Assembly (NCBI RefSeq): GCF_013620825.1
Contig: NZ_NJIC01000008.1
Span: forward strand, 22,377-86,376
DNA: 64,000 nucleotides
From: Rhodanobacter sp. PCA2
Lineage (GTDB): Bacteria > Pseudomonadota > Gammaproteobacteria > Xanthomonadales > Rhodanobacteraceae
Direction: 5' to 3'
Shown here one piece after another: positions 53,379 through 61,735 of the stretch. A model generated the notes under the pieces. That model did no database searches, had not been told where the DNA came from, and worked only from the letters and a program-made list of their open reading frames with translations. Every line of letters starts with the position of its first letter. The stretch's first letter is position 1. The position numbers were made by a program, and so were the translations under genes.

Positions 53379-54140
53379 ATGGCGATCAAGATCGAAAAGA
53401 AGATCAAGGGCTACAACGTCGTCAAGCCCGAGGCCAAGGCCGCGCCCGCCGCCGCACCCGAAAAGGCCAAGGCCGCCGAACCGCGCCAGGCCGAAGTCAT
53501 CCAGATGCACGAGAGCCTGGAGCGCCCCGAGCAGCTCATCGGCTCCACCTTCAAGATCAAGTCGCCGCTGTTCGAGCACGCGCTGTACGTCACCATCAAC
53601 GACATCGTGCTCAACGCCGGCACCCCGCACGAACAGCGCCGCCCCTTCGAGATCTTCATCAACTCGAAGAACATGGACCACTTCCAGTGGATCGTGGCGC
53701 TCACCCGCATCCTGTCCGCCGTGTTCCGCAAGGGCGGCGACGTCACCTTCATCGTGGAAGAACTGAAGGCCGTGTTCGACCCGCGCGGCGGCTACTTCAA
53801 GGCCGGCGGCGTCTACATGCCCAGCATCGTCGCCGAGATCGGCGGCGTGATCGAACAGCACATGAAGAACATCGGCCTCATCCACGACCCCGAGATGAGC
53901 GACAGCCAGCGCGCCCTCATCGCCGAAAAGCGCGCCGCCTACGAGGCGGCCGGCGCAAAAAAAAACTCTGAAGTGAGCCCGTCGTCCCCCGCGGGGGCGG
54001 GCGAGGGCGGCGACGCAACCGAATCCAACGGCAGCTTCCCGCCCGGCGCCACGCTCTGCCACAAGTGCAACACCCAGGCGCTGGTGCTGATGGATGGGTG
54101 CCAGACTTGCTTGAATTGTGGGTATTCGAAGTGTGGCTAA
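53379..54140 (+). CDS. nrdJb: NrdJb: TSCPD-domain and Cys-rich tail subunit of class II ribonucleotide reductase
   Basis: A 253-residue protein. N-terminal MAIKIEKKIKGYNVV, then the TSCPD-type domain (PFEIFINSKNMDHFQWIVAL, RKGGDVTFIVEELKAVFDPR) and a C-terminal zinc-ribbon/redox tail with cysteines in CHKC and CQTCLNCGYSKCG. In unsplit NrdJ this is the C terminus that re-reduces the active site. Here it is a separate gene, as NrdJb in Pseudomonas, but separated from nrdJ by an H1-like gene, a terminator and a repeat. The GC content of its last 60 bases falls as the AT-rich island begins. Confidence 0.92.
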   Translation: MAIKIEKKIKGYNVVKPEAKAAPAAAPEKAKAAEPRQAEVIQMHESLERPEQLIGSTFKIKSPLFEHALYVTINDIVLNAGTPHEQRRPFEIFINSKNMDHFQWIVALTRILSAVFRKGGDVTFIVEELKAVFDPRGGYFKAGGVYMPSIVAEIGGVIEQHMKNIGLIHDPEMSDSQRALIAEKRAAYEAAGAKKNSEVSPSSPAGAGEGGDATESNGSFPPGATLCHKCNTQALVLMDGCQTCLNCGYSKCG

Positions 54141-54193
54141 TTAAAGCCTTAGCCTTTTAGTTTTGGTCGCGTTGACTGTTCAGGGGGAACAGA

Positions 54194-55138
54194 ATGCTCG
54201 TAGAAAAGGAACGTACGGTCGCATTTTATGATCTCAAGCTTATCTTGGGACACCATGTGGCGGCAGACGACCCGAGTTTATTAGGGCGTTTGCTCCTTCA
54301 AATTGAGAGGTTGGCTAAGAGGTATCAAGCCATTCACACAGAAGGTACGTCAGGGAGTAATCGCCTGTCAATCCGAGAGGTGCGCATAGAGCAAGATTTT
54401 GCTGTTTTGCTAGTTTCTAGCTCAGACAAATCTATAAGTAACCCTGTTTTCGAGAATCAGGATACTGGTTCGCTTCGGGTTGCAGAAAAGAAGCCGCCTG
54501 AGGGTGTTGGTACGGCTTCACATGTGGTGATCTACACCAAGACGCAAAGAAAGGTTGGTACGCGTCGCAAAGGCTATTTGTGCGCAATTGAGTGTGTTGA
54601 TGGAGTTGGCAAGGGACGAATTCAACGGCTTCTGGACGAAGTTTTAAAGCGCGCATTAGTTAGCTACAGCGTTGGTGAGGAACACAAAACAGAGGCTGCG
54701 AAAGTTGATTTTCGTGCACATGCTGCTAGCTCTCTAAAGGATCAGCTCGCTAATGGCGGTGCGCTAGACGAAATCTTGTTGGTGCGTGAGGCACTCCAGG
54801 ATGGTGGAATCGATCCGCCGGAAGGCGTTCAGTTGGTTGAGAATGCCGTAAGGCTTAAGGTGGCGCCAAATACGAATAAGGAAAAAGTGCAGAGCTTTGT
54901 CAGAGGTTTATTCGGCAAAAGCGATATGGATTTTGAGTACATAAAGGTTCGCTATCACACTGCTAATGGAAAGCGTACACTTAACATTCGTTCAGAGGAT
55001 CGAGCGAATTTTCTCGAGCAGCTTATGGCGGAAAATACGGATGTGCGGATCAATAAGGTAATGCAGCAATGCCATGAGCATATTGTTGATGAGCTGGTTG
55101 ATGGTATTAAAGAAGAAGTGTTAAGGCGAATCGACTAG
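54194..55138 (+). CDS. Unrecognised 314-residue protein of the AT-rich island
   Basis: I do not recognise this family. The protein is soluble: no signal peptide or membrane helix. The N-terminal half looks beta-rich (RTVAFYDLKLILGHHV, REVRIEQDFAVLLVSSSD, ASHVVIYTKTQRKVGTRRKG, YLCAIECVDGVGKGRIQ); the C-terminal half is mixed alpha/beta with many charged residues and ends in a long helix (HEHIVDELVDGIKEEVLRRI). The ATG follows AGGGGG by 7 bases. Base and codon use are clearly more AT-rich than all other genes (42-53% GC in sampled lines), a sign of recent transfer. It is followed after 15 bases by a membrane protein gene, so they probably act together. Confidence 0.8.
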   Translation: MLVEKERTVAFYDLKLILGHHVAADDPSLLGRLLLQIERLAKRYQAIHTEGTSGSNRLSIREVRIEQDFAVLLVSSSDKSISNPVFENQDTGSLRVAEKKPPEGVGTASHVVIYTKTQRKVGTRRKGYLCAIECVDGVGKGRIQRLLDEVLKRALVSYSVGEEHKTEAAKVDFRAHAASSLKDQLANGGALDEILLVREALQDGGIDPPEGVQLVENAVRLKVAPNTNKEKVQSFVRGLFGKSDMDFEYIKVRYHTANGKRTLNIRSEDRANFLEQLMAENTDVRINKVMQQCHEHIVDELVDGIKEEVLRRID

Positions 55139-55153
55139 CTCCGGGGGGCGGTC

Positions 55154-55732
55154 ATGTGGTCCCAGTTATTTACAGCATTGGGGTACCTTGGGATTAAGCT
55201 GAAGGGCAAGATTTATTTTGATCTTTTCTTTCCACTTACGATCGCAATCGTAGTGACCGCGATCGTTAATTTCTCGGGTATTTCTTTTCGTTTTTTTGAT
55301 AACGGCGGCCTTCTTACTAGTGCATCGAGCCTTTTTGGTATTCTTATTGGGTTCTTTATTACTGCTCTTGCTGCGGTGGCCACATTTTCCAATAAAACTG
55401 TGGATAAGAGGCTTAATGGTCACGGGGCTTTTGTTAAGGGGGTGGAGCTTACTAGGCGCCAATTTCTATGCTTTTTGTTTGGCTATCTAACCTTCCTCTC
55501 TTTCTCACTGTTTTTTGTGAGCATGGCCTGTGCGGCTGTTCATGGGAAAGGTTGGGGGCAACATCTGGGTCAGTATGAGGCGTGCATAAGGCTTGGCAGT
55601 CTCTTCTTGTTTTCGTTTGCGCTGGCCCACTTGTTTTGTATTTGTTTGCTTGGAATGCATTACCTCATTTACCGGCTTCACGTTCCGTCAGTTGGTACTG
55701 TGACGGTGTCTTCAGATACGGAGTCGAAATAG
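55154..55732 (+). CDS. Four-helix membrane protein of the AT-rich island
   Basis: A 192-residue membrane protein, not recognised. Predicted helices by hydrophobicity: about 24-44 (LFFPLTIAIVVTAIVNFSGI), 56-78 (SSLFGILIGFFITALAAVATF), 104-128 (LCFLFGYLTFLSFSLFFVSMA) and 146-170 (LGSLFLFSFALAHLFCICLL). The loop between helices 2 and 3 is basic (SNKTVDKRLNGHG), and the last 20 residues are hydrophilic. GC is lowest here (38% in one sampled line). The layout of a soluble partner plus a four-helix membrane protein resembles two-gene membrane-linked defence systems such as Kiwa; this is resemblance of layout only. Confidence 0.78.
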   Translation: MWSQLFTALGYLGIKLKGKIYFDLFFPLTIAIVVTAIVNFSGISFRFFDNGGLLTSASSLFGILIGFFITALAAVATFSNKTVDKRLNGHGAFVKGVELTRRQFLCFLFGYLTFLSFSLFFVSMACAAVHGKGWGQHLGQYEACIRLGSLFLFSFALAHLFCICLLGMHYLIYRLHVPSVGTVTVSSDTESK

Positions 55733-55746
55733 AGGTCGCAAGCAGA

Positions 55747-56181
55747 AACGGGGTCAGGTTCACTTCCAAACAGCCGCTGGACCACCAGCGTGACGCCGGC
55801 GAGTTCGCGGGAGTCGGCATCTCAGGTCGCGGCGGTCGCTGGTGGCGGGCTGGGCTGCTGCCCGCGTACCAGCATGACGGGTACCGGGGCGATGCGCGCC
55901 ACTTGCTCGGCATCGCTGCCCAGTAGCAGCCGGTCCACGCCGCGGCGGCCGTGGGTTCCCAGCACCACGAGGTCGCAGCCGCTGGCCTCGGCTTGCTGCG
56001 CAATGAGTTCCGACACGCGCTCGCCCTTGCTCTCCAGCCGGATCGTTTCGACCTGCGTACCGTTCCGGCGCAGTTCCGTCGCGGCTTCGTCCAGCAGGGC
56101 CTGGCCGGCCGCCAGGATTTGCGGGCGCACTTCCTGGATGTAGACCACGGGGCGCTCAGATAACGGGGTCAGGTTGACTTC
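55747..56181. repeat. Short direct repeats flanking a duplicated segment
   Basis: AACGGGGTCAGGTTCACTTC (55747-55766) recurs as AACGGGGTCAGGTTGACTTC (56162-56181), one mismatch in 20, with a shorter relic at about 56195. They bracket the truncated stress-protein copy. GGGGTCAGGTTCACTT-type sequences are common beside REP-associated transposase genes in this order, but no transposase is here. Confidence 0.75.
55822..56157 (-). pseudogene. Truncated duplicate of the universal stress protein gene
   Basis: About 330 bases are nearly identical to the 3' two thirds of the gene at 56368-56847 (QEVRPQILAAGQALLDEAAT through RGQQPSPP), including the ATP-loop GTHGRRGVDRLLLGS. The copy breaks off at GGGGCGCTC, exactly where the direct repeat begins (56160), so the first 50 or so residues with the start and N-terminal beta-strand are missing. 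An internal GTG/ATG could start a 108-residue fragment, but function is unlikely. Confidence 0.85.
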
Positions 56182-56367
56182 TCAGCAACCGCCGATAACG
56201 GGGTTCTTGCAGGCAGCCGCTGGGCCACCAGCGTGACGCCGGGGACTGGATCCCGTCGCGTCAGAAATGCCTTCCGAGGGTGACAGCGCCGTAGACAGGT
56301 ATCGCCTTTTGCCCGCAAAAATCGCAGGAGCGCCCGTGCTCCGGCGGGAATTCGCGGGGTAGGCATC

Positions 56368-56847
56368 TCAGGTCGTGGCGGTCGCGGCTGGTGGGCTTGG
56401 CTGCTGCCCGCGTACCAGCATGACGGGTACCGGGGCGATGCGCGCCACTTGCTCGGCATCGCTGCCGAGCAGCAGCCGGTCCACGCCTCGGCGGCCATGG
56501 GTTCCCAGCACTACCAGGTCGCAGCGGCTGGCCTCGGCTTGCTGCGCGATGAGTTCCGACACGCGCTCGCCCTTGCTCTCCAGCCGGATCGTTTCGACCT
56601 GCGTACCGTTCCGGCGCAGTTCCGTCGCGGCTTCGTCCAGCAGGGCCTGGCCGGCCGCCAGGATTTGCGGGCGCACCTCCTGGATGTAGATCACGGGGCG
56701 CTCGAAGCCGAGGCCGTGCTTCATCTCCTCGACGACGTGGAGCAGCACGACGGTCGCGCCGCTCATGCCGGCCAGCCTGGCCGCATGGTCCAGCGCCAGG
56801 CGCGCCGTGGCGCTGCCGTCGAGTGGAACCAGGATGCGTGAATACAT
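56368..56847 (-). CDS. Universal stress protein (UspA family, ATP-binding type)
   Basis: A 159-residue single Usp domain: N-terminal MYSRILVPLDGSATARLALD, and the ATP-binding motif G-2x-G-9x-G-S in GTHGRRGVDRLLLGSDAEQV. Such proteins are induced by stress, anoxia or stasis. It is the last gene of a leftward operon with ackA, a Pta-like gene, a DUF3141 gene and phbB, which fits a low-oxygen response. The ATG at 56847 is 17 bases after ackA. A truncated duplicate lies just downstream. Confidence 0.93.
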   Translation of the reverse strand: MYSRILVPLDGSATARLALDHAARLAGMSGATVVLLHVVEEMKHGLGFERPVIYIQEVRPQILAAGQALLDEAATELRRNGTQVETIRLESKGERVSELIAQQAEASRCDLVVLGTHGRRGVDRLLLGSDAEQVARIAPVPVMLVRGQQPSPPAATATT

Positions 56848-56864
56848 GACGTGATGTCCTCGGG

Positions 56865-58079
56865 TCATGAAACGGTGGAAGGGGATGCGTCCAGCAGATG
56901 CAGCGCGTCGCGTGCGGCGATCCACTCCTCGTTGGTCGGTTCGACGCCGACCAGGACGCGGCTTCGAGGCGAGGAAATGACGAAGGCGTCGGCGGCATTC
57001 GCCGCCTCGTCGAGCTGCACGCCGAGGAACGCCAGGTCGCGGCAGACCCGTTCGCGGACGAAGGCGTTGTGTTCCCCGACGCCGGCGGTGAAGAACAGCG
57101 CGTCGAGGCCGCCCAGCACGGCGGCGAGCGCGCCGATCTCGCGCACGATGCGCCGCACGTAGAACGCCAGGGCGAGGCGCGCACGCTCGCCGGGCTCGCC
57201 CTCGTCGTCCTCGTGCCGCACGATCACGCGGGGCTCGGACGAGATGCCCGACAGGCCCAGCAGGCCTGAGCGGTGATAGAGCAGTTGCCCGACCTCGTGC
57301 AGCGACAGTTTCTCGATCTCCATCAGGTACAGCACCGCGCCGGGATCGATCGAGCCGGTGCGGGTGCCCATCATCAGGCCGTCCAGCGCGGAAAACCCCA
57401 TCGTGGTGGCCACGCTTTCCAGGCCCTGCATCGCGCACAGGCTGGCGCCGCTGCCCAGGTGGGCGACGATGGTGCGGCCCCGCGCGGCCCCGCCGTGCCG
57501 TTCGGCCAGGGCCAGCGCCATGTAGGCGTAGGACAGGCCGTGGAAGCCGTATCGCCGCAGGCCCCGCTGCCAGGCGTCGTAAGGGAGGGGCAGGATCTTC
57601 TCGACCTCGGGGATGGTGTGATGGAAGCCCGTGTCGAAGCAGGCGACCTGCGGCAGGTCCGGCAGCTGCCGCAGCAGGATGTCGATCGCCTCGACCGCGA
57701 ACGGCTGGTGCAGCGGCGCGAGCGGGATGTAGCCCTGCAGGTCGGCGAGCACCTGCGGGTCCACGCGCACCGGCTGGAAGTATCTGGTGCCGCCATGCAC
57801 GACCCGGTGGGCGACGACGGCGATGCTGCGGCCGGCTAGCCGCGCGACGACGCGCTCGCGGATCAGGCGCAGCGCGTCGCGGTAGGGATGCTGCGCGTCG
57901 AGGACGACGGGAAACGGCGTCACGCCGGTTTCGCCGAAGTCGGGCGCCGGGCCGCCGATGCCCTGCACCTTGCCGTTCCACAACGGCTCGCGCGCCAACG
58001 GGACGGTGGCGGCGTCGAACGCGGCGAACTTGATGCTCGACGAGCCGCAGTTGAGCACCAGGATCACGGCGCCGCTCAT
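56865..58079 (-). CDS. ackA: Acetate kinase
   Basis: Makes ATP and acetate from acetyl phosphate (or the reverse). The 404-residue product has the ASKHA phosphate-1 motif LVLNCGSSSIKFAAFD, HRVVHGG, HHTIPEVEKILPLPYDAW-type loop, the signature RYGFHGLSYAYM, the phosphate-2 region IVAHLGSGASLCAMQ and DALFFTAGVGEHNAFVRERV. It is slightly diverged from E. coli AckA (for example LAPLHQPFAVEAI), so other short-chain acyl phosphates are possible. It is 184 bases after the Pta-like gene. Confidence 0.95.
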   Translation of the reverse strand: MSGAVILVLNCGSSSIKFAAFDAATVPLAREPLWNGKVQGIGGPAPDFGETGVTPFPVVLDAQHPYRDALRLIRERVVARLAGRSIAVVAHRVVHGGTRYFQPVRVDPQVLADLQGYIPLAPLHQPFAVEAIDILLRQLPDLPQVACFDTGFHHTIPEVEKILPLPYDAWQRGLRRYGFHGLSYAYMALALAERHGGAARGRTIVAHLGSGASLCAMQGLESVATTMGFSALDGLMMGTRTGSIDPGAVLYLMEIEKLSLHEVGQLLYHRSGLLGLSGISSEPRVIVRHEDDEGEPGERARLALAFYVRRIVREIGALAAVLGGLDALFFTAGVGEHNAFVRERVCRDLAFLGVQLDEAANAADAFVISSPRSRVLVGVEPTNEEWIAARDALHLLDASPSTVS

Positions 58080-58263
58080 GTCGTACCCATCCCGGCACCG
58101 CAAGGCGACGGCGTGCCATCGCCATGCCGCCGTCCGCGGCGGCGACCGGCGCCTTCGATGCGGCGAAGCGTCCCGGCGCCGCAGGCCCGGCAAGCCGGGG
58201 AACGCATGCCGTCGGTGGCGGCCGTCGGGGTGTCTTTCTGGATGGAGGCGCGTTGGATCCCGG

Positions 58264-59220
58264 TCACGGCGGAGCATTCCGATAGTGGTGGGCCAGCATC
58301 ACGGCGATCGCGCAGGAGGCGATCCGCGAAACGAGGGGGTCGGCACGGCTGGTGAGGACGATCGGCACCCTGGCCCCCAGCACGACGCCGGCGCTGGTCG
58401 CGTCGCCGAGGTAGATCAGCACCTTGGCCAGCATGTTGCCGCTCTCCAGGTCCGGCACCACCAGGATGTCGGCCTGCCCCGCGACGTCGGAGCGAATCCC
58501 CTTGGTGAGCGCCGCATCGAGCGAGACCGCGTTGTCGATGGCCAGCGGACCGTCGAGCAGGCCGCCGCTGATCTGGCCGCGGTCGGCCATCTTGCACAGC
58601 GCCGCGGCATCCAGCGTGGCGGGCATCGCGGGGCTCACGGTTTCGACGGCGGCGAGGATCGCGACCCTGGGCGTCTCGATGCCGATCACCCGGGCCAGGT
58701 CGATCGCATTGCGCACGATGTCGGCCTTCTGCTCCAGCGTCGGCGCGAGGTTGATCGCCGCGTCGGTGACGATGAAGGGGTGCGGGTAGCGCGGCGTCTG
58801 CAGCACGAAGCAATGGCTCACGCGGCGCTTGGTGCGCAGGCCCGATGCAGCCGACACCACGGCGGCCATCAGCTCGTCGGTGTGCAGGCTGCCCTTCATC
58901 AGGGCCTCCACCCGGCCGTCGCGCGCCAGTTCGACCGCGCGCTCGGCGGCCGCGTGGCTGTGCGGCACGTCCACGATGTCCACGCCGCCCAGGTCGATGC
59001 CGCCGGCCGCGGCCACCGCCTCCAGCCTGGCGCGCGGCGCGACCAGCGTGGGCCGGATCAGGCCCGCATCCCGCGCGTCGAGTGCGGCGGACAGGCTGGC
59101 GCCGTCGCAGGGGTGCACCACCGCGACCTGGATGGGCGCCAGCGTGACGGCATGCGCGATCAGTCGCTGCACGTCCTGGTTCATGGCGGGCGGGGAGTCG
59201 TTGCTGGCGGTCGCGGTCAT
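58264..59220 (-). CDS. Phosphate acetyl/butyryltransferase-family protein
   Basis: A 318-residue enzyme of the Pta/Ptb family: MKGSLHTDELMAAVV, RRVSHCFVLQTPRYPHPFIV, TDAAINLAPTLEQKADIVRN and DILVVPDLESGNMLAK-type C terminus with LGARVPIVLTSRAD. The length matches phosphotransbutyrylase or the C-terminal domain of Pta; it lacks the N-terminal regulatory domains of long Pta. It would convert acyl-CoA and phosphate to acyl phosphate for the neighbouring acetate kinase. The ATG overlaps the stop of the DUF3141 gene. A second ATG at residue 14 is possible. Confidence 0.93.
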   Translation of the reverse strand: MTATASNDSPPAMNQDVQRLIAHAVTLAPIQVAVVHPCDGASLSAALDARDAGLIRPTLVAPRARLEAVAAAGGIDLGGVDIVDVPHSHAAAERAVELARDGRVEALMKGSLHTDELMAAVVSAASGLRTKRRVSHCFVLQTPRYPHPFIVTDAAINLAPTLEQKADIVRNAIDLARVIGIETPRVAILAAVETVSPAMPATLDAAALCKMADRGQISGGLLDGPLAIDNAVSLDAALTKGIRSDVAGQADILVVPDLESGNMLAKVLIYLGDATSAGVVLGARVPIVLTSRADPLVSRIASCAIAVMLAHHYRNAPP

Positions 59221-61574
59221 CGGTCGGCCTTGCGCGGTGGACGGGGACGGCGTTCGGGTGCAGCGGGTGCGGCCTGCCTGCGGGATGGGCCGGCCGCCCC
59301 GGCATTGCGGCGCGCTGCCCCGGCCGGGCCGTCGCCGCCGCGGGACCGGCGCGGCGGTTTCCCGGTCGAGGGCACCGGGTCTGCGTCCTGCGCGCTGCCC
59401 GGCACGAACAGTTGCCGGATGCGCCGCAGTCGTTCCTGCTCCTCCGCGGTCAGCGCGTCGCCGCTGTCCAGCATGGCCTGGATCGCGGACAACGCTTGGC
59501 TGCGGCGGGCAGGGGACGTCGTCGCCAGCAGGGCGGGAATGGCGGCCACCGCCGCCTCGCCGTCCAGGCGCATCAGCAGCGACTGGGCCCGCACCATCCG
59601 GCGCAGGGCATCGGCTCCGGCCGCATCGAGCTTTGTTCCGATCAAGCGGGTGGCGCAATGGGACAGGCGATCGTCGATCTGGCCGCGGACATCCAGCACG
59701 TGGTACAGGGCGCGGATGCCGGCCTCGGCGAGGCCGCCCCGGTTCACGCTGTCGCGCACGCGGGACTGCCGCTCGGCCAGCCAGCGACGGTGCTCGGGGC
59801 TGTCGCCGGGGTGGGGCCGCGCGGGGCTGGCGGAATTCGAGGATTGCCCTGCCAGCGCGCGGGCCACGGGCGAACCGTAGATGGCCTCGAAGCTTTGGGC
59901 GTACAGGCGGTCGCGGGCATCGCGGTAGCCGTCGAGCAGATCGACGACGGCGTTGGACATGGCCTGCTGGGCATGCAGGAACGGGTTGTCCGCGGTGACC
60001 GGCCAGCGCTGCTTGCGCGCCTGTTCCGCGAGGGCGGCCACCCAGCCGGCCCACGGGTGCTGGTCGGACCACCATTCGTAGCCGATGCGCATCGGGTGCA
60101 GCTTCTGCAGCCACGCCGCGCTCCAGCCGGCGGAACAGGCCCGCACCCAGGGCTGCACGGTGTTGCGGTACAGCGCAAGGTTGATTTCGGAGATGCGCGC
60201 CGCCGCAGCGAAGCGGCGTTCCTCGTCGGCGTCGGGGCGCACGATCCCGCGCACTTCCTCCACGCTGCTGCGGCGTATCGTCATCAGGTAGGAAGGGGCG
60301 GCGGGCGTTGCGCCGGGGTGTTCCTCGTGGACGTCGTCGACCACCGCCCGGTAGATGCCGGCGGGCAGGCCGTCGATCAGGTCGATGTTGCTGGCCAGCT
60401 CCCGGTGTTCCTTGCGGCCCACGCTGGCGGAGACAAAGATGCCCAGGTGGCCGATGCTGTCGTGGGTGGCGAAGACGATGGTCTGGTCGTGGTCGACCAC
60501 GTCGTCGTCGTCGCGGTACAGGTCGGTGATCCAGCCCAGCGCCTGGCCCGGGGGCGTGATGTTGTCGCCATATGAACAGAACACCACGATGGGCGAGCGG
60601 ATGTTGCGCAGGTCGATGCTCGTGCCGTCGGAGGTCACCAGCTCCGCCGTGGCGAGCTTGTTGCCGATGAACAGGTTGTCGACGATGTACTGCATCTCGC
60701 CGCCTTCCAGGAACACGTGGCCGCCCCAGTACTTTTCGAACTCCAGGTAGCGCGGGCCCTCGGTGTCGACCTTGGCGTACACGTTGTACTGCTTGGACCA
60801 CAAGGTGTTGGCCGGGTCGAGCCGTTCGAAGTTCTGCACCAGCCACGCGCCGTCGAAACGTCCGGCGCCGAGGTCGCTGGTCATCGCCGTCAGCCAGCTT
60901 CCGCCGGTCAGGCCGCCGGCGTAGCGCATGGGGTTGTCGCCGGCCCAGTACGACAGCGGCGCGCCGGCGAGGATGATGGGACCGAACAGTTCCGGCCACA
61001 CCGCGGCGGTCATCAGCACCTGCCAGCCGGCCTGGCAGTTGCCGATCACCGTCGGCTTGCCGATGCTGTCCGGGTGCAGTTCGGCCACCTTGCGCACGAA
61101 GGCGGCCTCGGCGCGCATCACGTCCTCCACGGTCTGCCCGGGCACCGGATCGGGCAGGAAGCCCACGAAGTAGCACGGATGGCCGGCTTCGAGGGCGGCG
61201 CCGATCTCGCTGTCGGGCTTGAAGCCGCCGATGCCGGGGCCGTGCCCGGCGCGCGGATCGACCACCACGAAGGGGCGCCTGGCCGGATCGACCGCCTTGC
61301 CTGCCGGCGGCACGATCCGCGCCAGGCCATAGTTGACCGGGCGCGGCAGCTCCAGCCCCGACATCAGCAGTTCGGCTTCGAAGTGCAGCACGTTGGGCGC
61401 GCGTTCCAGCAGGTGCGCACGGTACTGGTTGCCGCGCTGGCGGCGCACGTCCGCATACAGCAGGCTGCGTTGCCAGGCGTCGATCAGGTAGTCGCTGGCC
61501 GCGCCGGCCAGCGACAGCGCATCGACCGGCCGGACCGGCGCCACGGAGGGCGTTGCGTTGCCGTTCTTGCTCAT
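59217..61574 (-). CDS. DUF3141 protein, PhaC-like alpha/beta hydrolase with Cys nucleophile
   Basis: A 785-residue protein. The first 450 residues form an alpha/beta-hydrolase resembling polyhydroxyalkanoate synthase: VVVDPRAGHGPGIGGFKPDS, then the PhaC-type elbow GNCQAGW with Cys180 as nucleophile, and later His in DSIGHLGIF and Asp in YGDNITPP. A helical C-terminal part ends in a basic, Pro-rich, probably disordered tail (about 720-785). Annotated in databases as DUF3141; proteins of this kind sit beside phosphotransacetylase, acetate kinase and acetoacetyl-CoA reductase genes. The exact reaction is unknown. Confidence 0.88.
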   Translation of the reverse strand: MSKNGNATPSVAPVRPVDALSLAGAASDYLIDAWQRSLLYADVRRQRGNQYRAHLLERAPNVLHFEAELLMSGLELPRPVNYGLARIVPPAGKAVDPARRPFVVVDPRAGHGPGIGGFKPDSEIGAALEAGHPCYFVGFLPDPVPGQTVEDVMRAEAAFVRKVAELHPDSIGKPTVIGNCQAGWQVLMTAAVWPELFGPIILAGAPLSYWAGDNPMRYAGGLTGGSWLTAMTSDLGAGRFDGAWLVQNFERLDPANTLWSKQYNVYAKVDTEGPRYLEFEKYWGGHVFLEGGEMQYIVDNLFIGNKLATAELVTSDGTSIDLRNIRSPIVVFCSYGDNITPPGQALGWITDLYRDDDDVVDHDQTIVFATHDSIGHLGIFVSASVGRKEHRELASNIDLIDGLPAGIYRAVVDDVHEEHPGATPAAPSYLMTIRRSSVEEVRGIVRPDADEERRFAAAARISEINLALYRNTVQPWVRACSAGWSAAWLQKLHPMRIGYEWWSDQHPWAGWVAALAEQARKQRWPVTADNPFLHAQQAMSNAVVDLLDGYRDARDRLYAQSFEAIYGSPVARALAGQSSNSASPARPHPGDSPEHRRWLAERQSRVRDSVNRGGLAEAGIRALYHVLDVRGQIDDRLSHCATRLIGTKLDAAGADALRRMVRAQSLLMRLDGEAAVAAIPALLATTSPARRSQALSAIQAMLDSGDALTAEEQERLRRIRQLFVPGSAQDADPVPSTGKPPRRSRGGDGPAGAARRNAGAAGPSRRQAAPAAPERRPRPPRKADR

Positions 61575-61708
61575 GACGGGTCTCCGGTGTGGATCGACGT
61601 CCGCTGGCCACGGTCGCGCCCGGTCGGATGCGCCGGAAGGTCGGGCGCGTGGGCATGGAAGCCCCTGTCGGTCGTGCGCGTGGCGGTGAGGATCGCGGTG
61701 TCGTTCAT
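61571..61708 (-). CDS. Possible 45-residue leader peptide gene of the DUF3141 gene
   Basis: A short frame starting MNDTAILTATRTTDRGF that ends in TCATGA, so its stop overlaps the DUF3141 ATG exactly as the other genes of this operon overlap. It begins 27 bases after the phbB stop. The composition is ordinary (His, Arg, Thr), and no family is recognised. Translational coupling is the only support; it could be chance in high-GC sequence. Confidence 0.35.
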   Translation of the reverse strand: MNDTAILTATRTTDRGFHAHAPDLPAHPTGRDRGQRTSIHTGDPS

Positions 61709-61735
61709 GGGTTTGCCTGCCGGGCAGGGAAAGCG

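Noticed and set aside
55822..56148. A 108-residue functional stress protein in the duplicated copy
   Set aside because: It lacks the N-terminal strand and ATP-contacting residues and is nearly identical to the intact neighbour, so a truncated duplicate is the simpler reading.
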